Below, piece after piece: positions 24,652 to 32,791 of a stretch of DNA of 54,268 bases. The notes beneath the pieces are model-generated. The model was not told where the DNA came from and ran no database searches. It was given only the letters and a program-made list of their open reading frames with translations. Source of the DNA: JAUILA01 sp964563925 (lineage in GTDB: Bacteria > Bacteroidota > Bacteroidia > Cytophagales > Cyclobacteriaceae); NCBI GenBank assembly GCA_964563925.1, contig CAZLZD010000029.1, positions 1-54,268 of the forward strand. Reading direction: 5' to 3'. The translations under genes were made by a program, and so were the position numbers. Numbering within the stretch: position 1 is the first letter of the stretch; every line of letters starts with the position of its first letter.

Positions 24652-25713
24652 CTACGCTAAACCTGCATCCACTTTTTCCTCCTCATGATGATGGTCTTCA
24701 GTGGCCAATCCGATATAAAGAGCAGAGAACATAGTGAATACATAGGCCTGAATCGCTGCTACCAGCAATTCGATCAGGTTGATAAAGAGCACGATCACGG
24801 TACTTCCGAGTCCCACAAAATAACTGCGGAAAATGAAGACGAGTCCGATCAGGCTCAGTATCACAATGTGCCCGGCCGTGATCGCCACAAACAGACGTAT
24901 CATCAGGGAAATCGGCTTGGTAAAAATACCAATGATCTCCACGGGCACGATTATTATCTTAAGAGGGAGTGGAACTCCCGGAGTATTGAATATATGATTC
25001 CAGTAATGTTTGTTGCCGCTTACGTTGGTGATAATAAAGGTCAGCACCGCAAGGGTCATGGTGACCGCAATGTTGCCGGTCAGGTTCGCCGCTCCCGGGA
25101 GCAGTCCCAGCAGGTTACCAAACAGGATGAAAAAGAACAGCGTAAGCAGGTAGGGAAGGTACTTCTCGTATCCGTGTCCGATGTTTGGCTTCACCACGTC
25201 GTCCCGTAAATAAATGATTACCGGTTCAAAAAACGACTGGATGCCGGAAGGGGCGCGCCCCTGGTTCTTTTTGAACCCGCGGGCCACCGACAGGAATATA
25301 AGGAGCATAACGGCTGCATTAATAAACAGCATCGCCACGTTCTTGGTAATGGAGAAATCCCAGACCTTCGCTTCGGAATTCTCAAGATGTATATGCTCAT
25401 GCTCGTCCAGCACATAGCCGTTGTAGCTTACCTTCTCGTGATCCTTGTTATAAAAATTTGAAGACGAAAACACCTCAAGGCCCCGTTCTTCCGAATACAG
25501 GATCACAGGCAGGTACAGGGTACCATAGTGACCATCCCAGAAATGCCAGCTGTGCGCGTCGGTCACGTGATGCATGATCATTTCTCCCGGGTTGAATTCT
25601 TCACCGCCTTCCGCGGCCTGAGCTCCACTTAATCCCATACAAGAAAAAACAATGGCCATGAATACTACCATTGTTCCCCTGCTGATTATCCTTTTTGCGT
25701 TGTTTTCTGCCAT
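24652..25713 (-). CDS. atpB: F1Fo ATP synthase a subunit
   Basis: A 353-residue membrane stator and proton-channel subunit. It has a cleavable-looking N-terminal hydrophobic stretch (about 12-33, ending SGAQAAEG) and a periplasmic histidine-rich region (IMHHVTDAHSWHFWDGH) before the channel helices; this long N-terminus is usual in Bacteroidota. The essential arginine is in ISLMIRLFVAITAGH (about 265-280) and the last helices read LIELLVAAIQAYVFTMFSALYIGLA. It has its own promoter box 39 bases upstream. Confidence 0.96.
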   Translation of the reverse strand: MAENNAKRIISRGTMVVFMAIVFSCMGLSGAQAAEGGEEFNPGEMIMHHVTDAHSWHFWDGHYGTLYLPVILYSEERGLEVFSSSNFYNKDHEKVSYNGYVLDEHEHIHLENSEAKVWDFSITKNVAMLFINAAVMLLIFLSVARGFKKNQGRAPSGIQSFFEPVIIYLRDDVVKPNIGHGYEKYLPYLLTLFFFILFGNLLGLLPGAANLTGNIAVTMTLAVLTFIITNVSGNKHYWNHIFNTPGVPLPLKIIIVPVEIIGIFTKPISLMIRLFVAITAGHIVILSLIGLVFIFRSYFVGLGSTVIVLFINLIELLVAAIQAYVFTMFSALYIGLATEDHHHEEEKVDAGLA

Positions 25714-25751
25714 GTATATGCGTCGAAATCAGGGTCTTCGAAATTCGACTG

Positions 25752-25759
25752 CAAAGGTA
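25752..25759 (-). promoter_or_regulatory. Bacteroidota -7 box (TACCTTTG) for atpBEFHAG
   Basis: TACCTTTG on the minus strand matches TAnnTTTG exactly, 38 bases before the atpB ATG at 25713. A TTG lies about 23 bases further upstream, slightly beyond usual -33 spacing. The 124-base gap before atpB also holds a nine-A run but no recognised gene or terminator. Confidence 0.5.
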
Positions 25760-25837
25760 GATAAGAATGCCCCAAAAAAAAACAATTTGAAAGGGATTTT
25801 AAATGAGTCGCCGTTGCGCACGATACGGGGCAGCGGT

Positions 25838-26221
25838 TTACCTTGTCCTGTTTATATAGCGGAACAGGCTGGTGATCTCAAGGATGGTAAACAGCACATA
25901 GGCGGTAAGAAGGAAAACCACGTTTTCCCGGGCGTGCAGGGTATCCAGGTACAGGATTACGAAGGTATAACCGGCAAAAAGGAGAAGTTTAACCGCCGTA
26001 CCTCCAATGACGATCTGCACGAACAACTGGGGCGTGACCACAAGCATACTCACCACAAAGGTGCCAAGAATAACCAGGTAAAGGATCAGCACACTTTGAT
26101 AGGCGTACGTAACATTTTCCAATGCAGGCCAGAATACCCTGAGTAACTCAAATGTCAGGAGCAGAAGTACGGCGGAAGAGGTCAGGAGAATCAGAAAGCG
26201 TACAAAAACTTTTCTGTCCAT
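25838..26221 (-). CDS. Four-helix AtpI-like membrane protein upstream of atpB
   Basis: A 127-residue integral membrane protein with four hydrophobic helices (about 7-30, 40-60, 67-88 and 98-118) joined by short loops, with no catalytic motif. Position and topology match the AtpI-like accessory proteins that precede F1Fo operons and are thought to help assemble the c ring; the sequence itself is too divergent for a firm name. Its ATG overlaps the atpZ TAA by one base (TAATG), showing translational coupling. The gap to atpB is 124 bases. Confidence 0.6.
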   Translation of the reverse strand: MDRKVFVRFLILLTSSAVLLLLTFELLRVFWPALENVTYAYQSVLILYLVILGTFVVSMLVVTPQLFVQIVIGGTAVKLLLFAGYTFVILYLDTLHARENVVFLLTAYVLFTILEITSLFRYINRTR

Positions 26222-26448
26222 TATTCCCCGCGATTAATGAGTAAATAGATGCAGCCTGCCAGCGCCGCCATAAGAAAAACAAGCAGCAGGACCGGGAACT
26301 TCCACCCGATTAGGGTATCAATATAATATCCCAGTCCGCCTGCCAGGCCCAGGGTGATTACAAGCTGTAATCCCAGGCCGGTGTATTTCAGGAAGGTATT
26401 AACTTGCTTTGACGTTTTCTTGTCTGACGGGTCGTTCGGCTGACTCAT
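26221..26448 (-). CDS. atpZ: AtpZ/AtpI-family small membrane protein
   Basis: A 75-residue protein with a polar, lysine-rich N-terminus and two transmembrane helices (about 25-45 and 52-70). The YTGLGLQLVITLGLAGGLGYYID segment (about 22-44) is the AtpZ signature, a glycine-patterned first helix followed by WKFP. AtpZ is associated with AtpI in ATP synthase assembly or magnesium transport. The ATG at 26448 lies 50 bases inside the bactofilin gene, with no good later start, so the two frames truly overlap. Confidence 0.8.
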   Translation of the reverse strand: MSQPNDPSDKKTSKQVNTFLKYTGLGLQLVITLGLAGGLGYYIDTLIGWKFPVLLLVFLMAALAGCIYLLINRGE

Positions 26449-26833
26449 GCTGTTTAAAGGTTATATCCTTTGGCGTGGCCCCCATTTTACACTGACCGTT
26501 AAATCGTGCTCCTGCCTCCACAATCAGTTTATTGGTGACAATATCACCGTGAATGACTGCGGTAGGTTTCAGCGTAAGTGTTTCAGACACGCGGATATTT
26601 CCACGGATCTCTCCTTCCAGGTCGGCATTCTGGGCGATTACATCGCCGGTAACCTCGGAGGATTGCCCGAGGATGGCCTTGGCCTTTGACACAACATTTC
26701 CGGCAACCTTTCCCTCAACGCGGACATTGCCCGAGGATTCCAGGTCTCCTGTCAGTACTGTGCCCTTACTGATGATGCTGGTGGCACTTGACACCTGTTC
26801 GGCGGCTCTTTGATCTTCTTTCGAATTGAACAT
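26399..26833 (-). CDS. Bactofilin (polymer-forming cytoskeletal protein)
   Basis: A 144-residue bactofilin. The central domain (about 15-115) has the regular short hydrophobic/glycine repeats of a right-handed beta helix: ISKGTVLTGDLESSGNVRVE, then GKVAGNV, SSEVTGDVIA and ATLEGEIRGN-like steps (here ADLEGEIRGN). Flanking tails are polar and disordered. Bactofilins self-assemble into membrane-bound filaments that recruit peptidoglycan enzymes. The M23 peptidase gene is 12 bases upstream, a pairing also seen in other bacteria where the two shape the cell. Its 3' end overlaps atpZ by 50 bases. Confidence 0.9.
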   Translation of the reverse strand: MFNSKEDQRAAEQVSSATSIISKGTVLTGDLESSGNVRVEGKVAGNVVSKAKAILGQSSEVTGDVIAQNADLEGEIRGNIRVSETLTLKPTAVIHGDIVTNKLIVEAGARFNGQCKMGATPKDITFKQHESAERPVRQENVKAS

Positions 26834-26845
26834 AGCTCTAAATGG

Positions 26846-27712
26846 TTAAAAAGTAACGAATTCTTCCGGATTGACGGAATTCCCATTGAGCCAGAGCTCA
26901 AAATGTAGATGAGGCCCGTCAGTCAGGTCACCGGTATTTCCGATGATCGATATGATCTCCCCTGCATTAACAAAATTACCAACTTTTTTTAAGAGTTCGG
27001 CGTTATGCTTGTATACGGATATCAGGTTATTCCGATGCTGCACGGCTATCACATAGCCTGAATCCTGTGTCCAGGAGGCCATGATCACCGTACCATCCGC
27101 AATGCTTTTGACCGGTTCGTTTTTCTTCGCCACCACATCCACGCCGAAATGTGCTTCCTTCAGTGAATAAGGTGCCGACACGTACCCGTCAAGCGGGGAA
27201 AATAAAAAAATCTCCCTAAGCTCCCGGTAACTCCCGGAAGTATTCAGGAGGGACATATCTCTTTGTTCAAATTCCTGCCTGAAAGCGCTGTCAACCGGGG
27301 ACACGGAGGTGAGGTCCACCTCAGCGGCAGACACGGCCCGTTCGCCCATCGACTCTTCAGGATTTTCCGACATCAGCTCCACAGAATCCCCGTTCAGGAC
27401 CCGCTTGAAATTATTGATAAAACGGTCCTTGCTGTCCACTTCCATGGCCAGGGAATCTACTTTCAGGATAAGGGAATTCAGCCTTCGGTTGGCTTCCATC
27501 TGCTCATAGCGTGGATCAAACCACTGGTTCAGCAGGGTTTCGACCAGGAAAAGACTGATCAGCAGCATGACCACAAAGATCACCACCGAGAACAGTATTA
27601 CCTTGGCATAGGTAAAACTGAATGTCGATTTCTCGGCAAAGTTTTCTTCATTACGTATAATGAGCAGGTACCTGTTTACCAGCCAGCTGGATAGCGTCTT
27701 CTTAGCCTTCAC
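26846..27712 (-). CDS. M23 (LytM-like) peptidoglycan endopeptidase, membrane-anchored
   Basis: A 288-residue protein with one N-terminal membrane helix (about 32-58), a coiled-coil linker (about 70-115) and a C-terminal M23 domain. Zinc ligands appear as HFGVDVVAKKNEPV (first His and Asp), and HLHFELWLNG near the end (last His pair), with an intervening VIAVQHRNNLISVYKHN. It is expected to cleave peptide crosslinks in periplasmic peptidoglycan. The start is a GTG at 27712; family members begin similarly (NRYLLIIRNEENFAEKSTFS). It heads the M23-bactofilin-atpZ-atp operon and diverges from porW. Confidence 0.88.
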   Translation of the reverse strand: MKAKKTLSSWLVNRYLLIIRNEENFAEKSTFSFTYAKVILFSVVIFVVMLLISLFLVETLLNQWFDPRYEQMEANRRLNSLILKVDSLAMEVDSKDRFINNFKRVLNGDSVELMSENPEESMGERAVSAAEVDLTSVSPVDSAFRQEFEQRDMSLLNTSGSYRELREIFLFSPLDGYVSAPYSLKEAHFGVDVVAKKNEPVKSIADGTVIMASWTQDSGYVIAVQHRNNLISVYKHNAELLKKVGNFVNAGEIISIIGNTGDLTDGPHLHFELWLNGNSVNPEEFVTF

Positions 27713-27740
27713 GTTGCTCTTGTCTGCTTAGTCAAAAAAA

Positions 27741-27748
27741 CAAAATTA
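27741..27748 (-). promoter_or_regulatory. Bacteroidota -7 box (TAATTTTG) for the M23-bactofilin-atp operon
   Basis: TAATTTTG on the minus strand matches TAnnTTTG exactly and ends 29 bases before the GTG at 27712. The 169-base divergent gap to porW holds no other perfect box. Confidence 0.5.
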
Positions 27749-27881
27749 GATATTCTCCCTAAGAATTGTATTAATTACCGCATTTTTTACGTTTCTCACA
27801 AAACAGAGGACGTCCGGGGGTTCGCCGGCCCTGTAAGAACTGGTGAACCTTGAATTTTTTGCGCATCTTCGCTTATATTTT

Positions 27882-30488
27882 ATGCGTATTATTACATCAT
27901 ATTTTTTGGCACCCCGGTTACGTGCACTTGCCGGACCGATGATGTTACTGGCAGCTGTCGCTGTGCTGGCGGGATGTTCGGCCGAACGAAAGAATATTAT
28001 CAGCAAGACCTACCACAATACGACGGCCCGGTACAACGCTTATTTTTATGCCAGAAACAGCATTGAGGAAATCAGGCAGATAAACTGGGAGGCTCACGAC
28101 AACAACTACGACAAGGTGCTCCGCATCTACCCCGAGCTGGACTCGGCCCGGGCTGCCACCTACAAGGACCAGACCACAGACGCCATAGAGAAGGCATCGA
28201 TTGCCATTGAACGGCATAAAAACAGTAAATGGGTGGATGACAGCTATGTACTGGTCGGACTTGCCCGTTATTTTGATCTCGATTTCAGGAATGCCATCGA
28301 GACCTTCAAGTATGTCAACAAGAACAGTGAAGATGACCCGGCCCGGCACGAAGCGCTGGCCCATCTGATCCGCACCTATACCGACGCGCTGGAATACCAG
28401 AATGCCATCGTCGTTTCCGATTACCTTAAAAAAGAGGATATTGAGAAGGATGAGCGCAAAATCGTGGAGCTCAACCGTGCCTATCTGTACCAGACCACTG
28501 GTGACCTGGACAATATGCTCAAACACCTGGTCGAGGCAGCACCCCTGCTGAAGAAAAAGGATGGGAAAGGGCGGATCTACTTTATCATCGGACAGGTATA
28601 TGCCGACCTGGGATTTGAAGCCGAGGCCTACAGCTATTATAAACGGTGTATTGCGAGCAACCCGGAGTACGAACTCGATTTTATGGCCCGGCTCAACATG
28701 TTCCAGGTCGCGGAAATCGATAAGGCCTCCGACATCCGTGCCGCCCGCAAGGCATTCTCCAAGTTGATAAAAGACCGGAAGAACAAGGAATTCCAGGACA
28801 AAATCTATTATGAGATGGGAGAATTCGAAGCGCGCCAGGGAAACCTGGAGCTCGCGCTGGAGAATTACCGGGAATCGCTCAAACACGGGATCAGTGAGCG
28901 GCAGCGGGGTATGTCGTACCTCCGCCTGGGACAGATTTACTATGACAGCCTGAGGGAATACGAACTCGCCCAGGCCTATTACGACAGCACTATCTCGGTT
29001 TTGCCAAAAGATGTGGACAATTATGCCGATATCCTTACACGGCAGAAGGTTTTGAAGGAATTCGTCGAACAGATCAATACCATCACACTTCAGGACAGCC
29101 TGCTGCGGCTGGCCGAACGGGATACCGCTGAAGTGAAAGCCATGTTTGTGGATATGCTCAGGGAACAGGCAAAGGCTGAAAAAGAAAAGGCCCGCGAGCT
29201 GGAAGAGCGTATGGCTGCGCGGCGTACCAACTTCACCCTGAATGACAATCAGCAAGGATTCTCCATTACCAGCTGGTACTTTGACAATCCGGCTGCGGTG
29301 GCGCAGGGACAGGCAGAATTCAGGCGTGTCTGGGGTGACAGACCGCTGGAAGATCACTGGCGCAGGTCCAATAAGCAGGTACTGCGCGAATACACCGAAG
29401 AGGGCCCGGATGCCGGGGTCGGACTGGTAGACAACACCCAGTTATCGACGTCTGCCGATCCGGAAGAAGGCATTGAACAGGTGGCCCGTGGCATGATGGA
29501 GAATATTCCCTATTCCACCGAACAAAAGACCGCAGCCCTGACCAAAGTCGAGGAAGCACTCTACCGGCTGGGGAATATCTACAACTTTGATCTTGAGGAA
29601 GATAAGAACGCCGCCCGGACTTTTGAGAATCTGCTTGATCGTTTTCCGCAATCCGAATACACCCCGGAAGTATTGTACCAGTTATACCTTATTTATGAGA
29701 ATATGGATCCGTCAGGCATGGAACAGGTTAAGAATGCCCTGGTCAGTAATTATCCAAATTCCAGGTATGCCAAACTGATTCAGAACCCGAATTACACCCG
29801 TGAGAGCTCCGAAGCGAACGAAAAGTTAAAGAAGGCCTACGAAAAGGCCTATGCCTATTACCGCAACGAGGAATATGGTATCGCACTGGCCAAGGCTGAC
29901 AGTGCGCTCGTCGCCTATCCTGAATCGAGCTATGCACCTAAAGTGGCCTTACTGAAAATCCTTATCCTGGGGCGAAATGAAACGAAGGAGTCCTATGAGA
30001 AACGTCTCATGGATTTCATTGAATTGTACCCCGACGTGCAGGAGACCGAATATGCCAGGAAGCTGCTGACAGAATCCGAAACTTTTGAATTTACAGCACG
30101 GGCAGAGGCAATCACCTACCTGAAGAACATGCAGGATGATCACTATTATATTGTCCTTTATGAGACGGATAAAACCGTGACGGATGGAATCAATGAAAGC
30201 CTGGATTTGTTTAATAAGCTAAACTACCAGGGACGAAAGCTGCAGCTGAGCAACCTGATCCTGGACTCGGGGCGTACAGCAGTGCTTGTAGGATTATTCG
30301 AAAACGGGGAGACCGCATATGATTATTTGAAAAAAATTGAAAATAATCACGTCATTGACAGTGAATGGCAGAACTCAAAAATGACTAGTTTTGTCATTGG
30401 GACAGACAATTTTGATATATTGTATCAGACGAAGGACCTCCAGTCGTATCTGAAATTTTTTAATGAAAACTATGGGGACGGAAGCTAG
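27882..30488 (+). CDS. porW: Type IX secretion periplasmic lipoprotein PorW/SprE
   Basis: An 868-residue TPR-rich lipoprotein. The signal peptide ends in LAVLAGC-like lipobox (AVLAGCSAE, Cys32), followed by a short segment, ISKTYHNTTARYNAYFYARN, that resembles the N-terminus of SprE/PorW. At least ten tetratricopeptide-type repeats run to about residue 730, interrupted by a basic, charged linker (about 400-470). The C-terminal 100 residues form a compact alpha/beta region. PorW is needed for type IX secretion and links PorKN rings to the rest of the machine. An earlier GTG at 27843 would spoil the signal peptide. Its end overlaps the PBP gene by 26 bases. Confidence 0.75.
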   Translation: MRIITSYFLAPRLRALAGPMMLLAAVAVLAGCSAERKNIISKTYHNTTARYNAYFYARNSIEEIRQINWEAHDNNYDKVLRIYPELDSARAATYKDQTTDAIEKASIAIERHKNSKWVDDSYVLVGLARYFDLDFRNAIETFKYVNKNSEDDPARHEALAHLIRTYTDALEYQNAIVVSDYLKKEDIEKDERKIVELNRAYLYQTTGDLDNMLKHLVEAAPLLKKKDGKGRIYFIIGQVYADLGFEAEAYSYYKRCIASNPEYELDFMARLNMFQVAEIDKASDIRAARKAFSKLIKDRKNKEFQDKIYYEMGEFEARQGNLELALENYRESLKHGISERQRGMSYLRLGQIYYDSLREYELAQAYYDSTISVLPKDVDNYADILTRQKVLKEFVEQINTITLQDSLLRLAERDTAEVKAMFVDMLREQAKAEKEKARELEERMAARRTNFTLNDNQQGFSITSWYFDNPAAVAQGQAEFRRVWGDRPLEDHWRRSNKQVLREYTEEGPDAGVGLVDNTQLSTSADPEEGIEQVARGMMENIPYSTEQKTAALTKVEEALYRLGNIYNFDLEEDKNAARTFENLLDRFPQSEYTPEVLYQLYLIYENMDPSGMEQVKNALVSNYPNSRYAKLIQNPNYTRESSEANEKLKKAYEKAYAYYRNEEYGIALAKADSALVAYPESSYAPKVALLKILILGRNETKESYEKRLMDFIELYPDVQETEYARKLLTESETFEFTARAEAITYLKNMQDDHYYIVLYETDKTVTDGINESLDLFNKLNYQGRKLQLSNLILDSGRTAVLVGLFENGETAYDYLKKIENNHVIDSEWQNSKMTSFVIGTDNFDILYQTKDLQSYLKFFNENYGDGS

Positions 30489-32790
30489 AAAGCCAAAGGA
30501 TGCCAGCAAAAAGGCACCGAATAAATCGAAGCGAATTTTTACGATACTTACAAGAGTGATCTGGGTGCTGTTTTTTTGCGCCATTCTCCTGCTGCCACTC
30601 TATGTATATACCGTAAGTGTTGATCTTTTCGGACTGTATGGCGGTATGCCCAGCCTGAAGGCACTGGAAAATCCGGAGAATGACCTTTCCAGTGAACTGA
30701 TTTCATCTGACGGACAAACGCTGGGCCGTTATTTCCGTTATAACCGATCTCAGATCACCTACAATGACCTTTCACCCGAGCTTGTCAATACCCTCCTTTC
30801 TTCAGAAGATCACCGGTTCTATGAGCATGCCGGAATTGATTTCCGGGGGCTGATGCGTGCGGTGGTTGGAAAGCTTACGTTTAATTATGCCGGCGGGGGC
30901 AGTACCATTACCATGCAGCTCGCCGAGAATCTCTTTAATACGATGACGGAGAATGAAGGGGCGCTTTATAACGTGGGCGGGCTCCGGGAAATCATAATCA
31001 AGACAAAGGAATGGATCATCGCTGTACAACTGGAACAGAATTTCACCAAGGAGGAGATCATTGCGATGTACTTCAACACCGTCTCCTTTGGCAGTAACTC
31101 CTTTGGTATAAAGACCGCGGCAGAGACCTATTTTAACAAGCAGCCATCCGAACTGAATTACCAGGAATCCGCCGTTCTGGTGGGATTGCTTCAGGGTACC
31201 ACGACGTTTAACCCGGTCCGGAATTACGATAATTCATTCACCAAGCGCAACCAGGTGCTGGATAAAATAGCACGGCACGGACATCTCACGGATACGGAAA
31301 GGGATTCCCTGCAGGAACTGCCGATAGACCTGGAAAAATACAGTGTGGCCAACCAGAATAAAGGCCTGGCCACTTATTTCCGGACGGTGATCACCCGTGA
31401 CCTGCTGGCGTGGTGCAAGGAGAATGAGTATGACCTGTATGAAGACGGGCTTAAGATCTATACCACCATAGACAGCCGGATGCAGCAATATGCGGAGGAA
31501 GCGGTAGCCCAGCATATGGCCAAGCTTCAGAAAGTTTTTATGGAACATTTAAATGGAAGAGATCCCTGGATTGATGATCAGTTCCAGGTCATCCCCAATT
31601 TTGCCGAGAGCAGGTTTCGTCAGAGCGAGCACTACCGGCAGCTGGTTGAAAAATACGGCAAAAACTCGGACAGTATCATGATCGTAGCTAAAACCCCGCG
31701 ACCCATGTCGGTTTTCAGCTGGGGAGGGGAGATAGATACGGTCCTGAGCCCACTGGATTCCGTCAAATATTATAAGCACTTTCTGCAGACAGGAATGATG
31801 TCTATGGACCCCCATACAGGCCATATCAAAGCCTGGGTGGGAGGTATCAACCATAAATATTTCAAATATGATCATGTGCGGCAGGGTAAACGTCAGCCCG
31901 GCTCCACATTTAAGCCATTTGTTTACGGAGCAGCCATCGAGGCCGGGTATCCCCCGTGCTACGAGGTAATTGATTCATCACCTACCTTCAAGGTTCCCGG
32001 CGGCACCTGGTCGCCTCCGAATTCAGACGGGACCTACGGCACGGGAGATAAAATGACGATCCGGCAGGGGATGGCCCGTTCGGTGAATACGGTCACTGCC
32101 TATCTCATGCAGCAGATCCAGCCGGAGAATGTGGTGGAGTTTGCCCACCGCGTAGGTATTGAAAGTGAGCTGGCGGCGGTGCCTTCGCTCAGCCTCGGGG
32201 TAAGCGATGTGTCGGTATTCGAACTGGTTGGCGCGTACAGCACCTTTGCCAACCTGGGGTTGTATACCGAGCCTTATTACATCACCCGCATTGAAGACAA
32301 AAACGGTAATATCCTTGAAAACTTCGTCCCCAAGACGCGCCAGGCAATGAGTGAGCAGAATGCTTACAAAATGCTGTATATGTTGCGCGGCGGTGTGGAA
32401 GAATCGGGAGGAACATCCCTGGGCCTGAGCTATGAACTGAAGATTGACAATGAGATCGGGGGCAAGACAGGAACGACCAACAACGCCTCGGACGGATGGT
32501 ACATGGGGGTAACCAAAGACCTTGTCACCGGGGTATGGGTTGGTGGCGATGAGCGCAGTATCCACTTCAGGAACTGGGCATTGGGCCAGGGTGCCACAAC
32601 AGCCCGCCCGATCTGGGACATCTATATGCGCAATGTGTATGCCGATGATTCGCTGAATTATGAGAAAGGACCATTCCCCAGGCCTTCCGAAGGAATTGAT
32701 GTGTCACTTGACTGTAATGAGTATACCCAGGATGAGTCAGACTCCCTGCAGGTAGTTGAGGATCCCTGGGATCCTGACCAGATCCAGTAG
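30463..32790 (+). CDS. Class A penicillin-binding protein (PBP1A-type)
   Basis: A 775-residue bifunctional peptidoglycan synthase. One membrane helix (about 26-50) anchors a glycosyltransferase (GT51) domain with SSEDHRFYEHAGID and GGGSTITMQLAENLF, then a transpeptidase domain with active-site serine in PGSTFKPF (SxxK), SVN in ARSVNTVTAY and KTGT in GGKTGTTNNASDGW. An acidic tail follows. ATG codons at 30463 and 30472 both overlap the porW end; either suggests coupled translation. uvrC begins one base after the stop. The porW linkage is suggestive, since type IX rings must pass the peptidoglycan. Confidence 0.93.
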   Translation: MKTMGTEARKPKDASKKAPNKSKRIFTILTRVIWVLFFCAILLLPLYVYTVSVDLFGLYGGMPSLKALENPENDLSSELISSDGQTLGRYFRYNRSQITYNDLSPELVNTLLSSEDHRFYEHAGIDFRGLMRAVVGKLTFNYAGGGSTITMQLAENLFNTMTENEGALYNVGGLREIIIKTKEWIIAVQLEQNFTKEEIIAMYFNTVSFGSNSFGIKTAAETYFNKQPSELNYQESAVLVGLLQGTTTFNPVRNYDNSFTKRNQVLDKIARHGHLTDTERDSLQELPIDLEKYSVANQNKGLATYFRTVITRDLLAWCKENEYDLYEDGLKIYTTIDSRMQQYAEEAVAQHMAKLQKVFMEHLNGRDPWIDDQFQVIPNFAESRFRQSEHYRQLVEKYGKNSDSIMIVAKTPRPMSVFSWGGEIDTVLSPLDSVKYYKHFLQTGMMSMDPHTGHIKAWVGGINHKYFKYDHVRQGKRQPGSTFKPFVYGAAIEAGYPPCYEVIDSSPTFKVPGGTWSPPNSDGTYGTGDKMTIRQGMARSVNTVTAYLMQQIQPENVVEFAHRVGIESELAAVPSLSLGVSDVSVFELVGAYSTFANLGLYTEPYYITRIEDKNGNILENFVPKTRQAMSEQNAYKMLYMLRGGVEESGGTSLGLSYELKIDNEIGGKTGTTNNASDGWYMGVTKDLVTGVWVGGDERSIHFRNWALGQGATTARPIWDIYMRNVYADDSLNYEKGPFPRPSEGIDVSLDCNEYTQDESDSLQVVEDPWDPDQIQ

Positions 32791-32791
32791 T

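Noticed and set aside
27945..29357. A 470-codon minus-strand open frame opposite porW
   Set aside because: It mirrors the TPR-coding region and has no family similarity, signal or promoter. porW has a lipobox and repeats, so this frame is a by-product of codon use.
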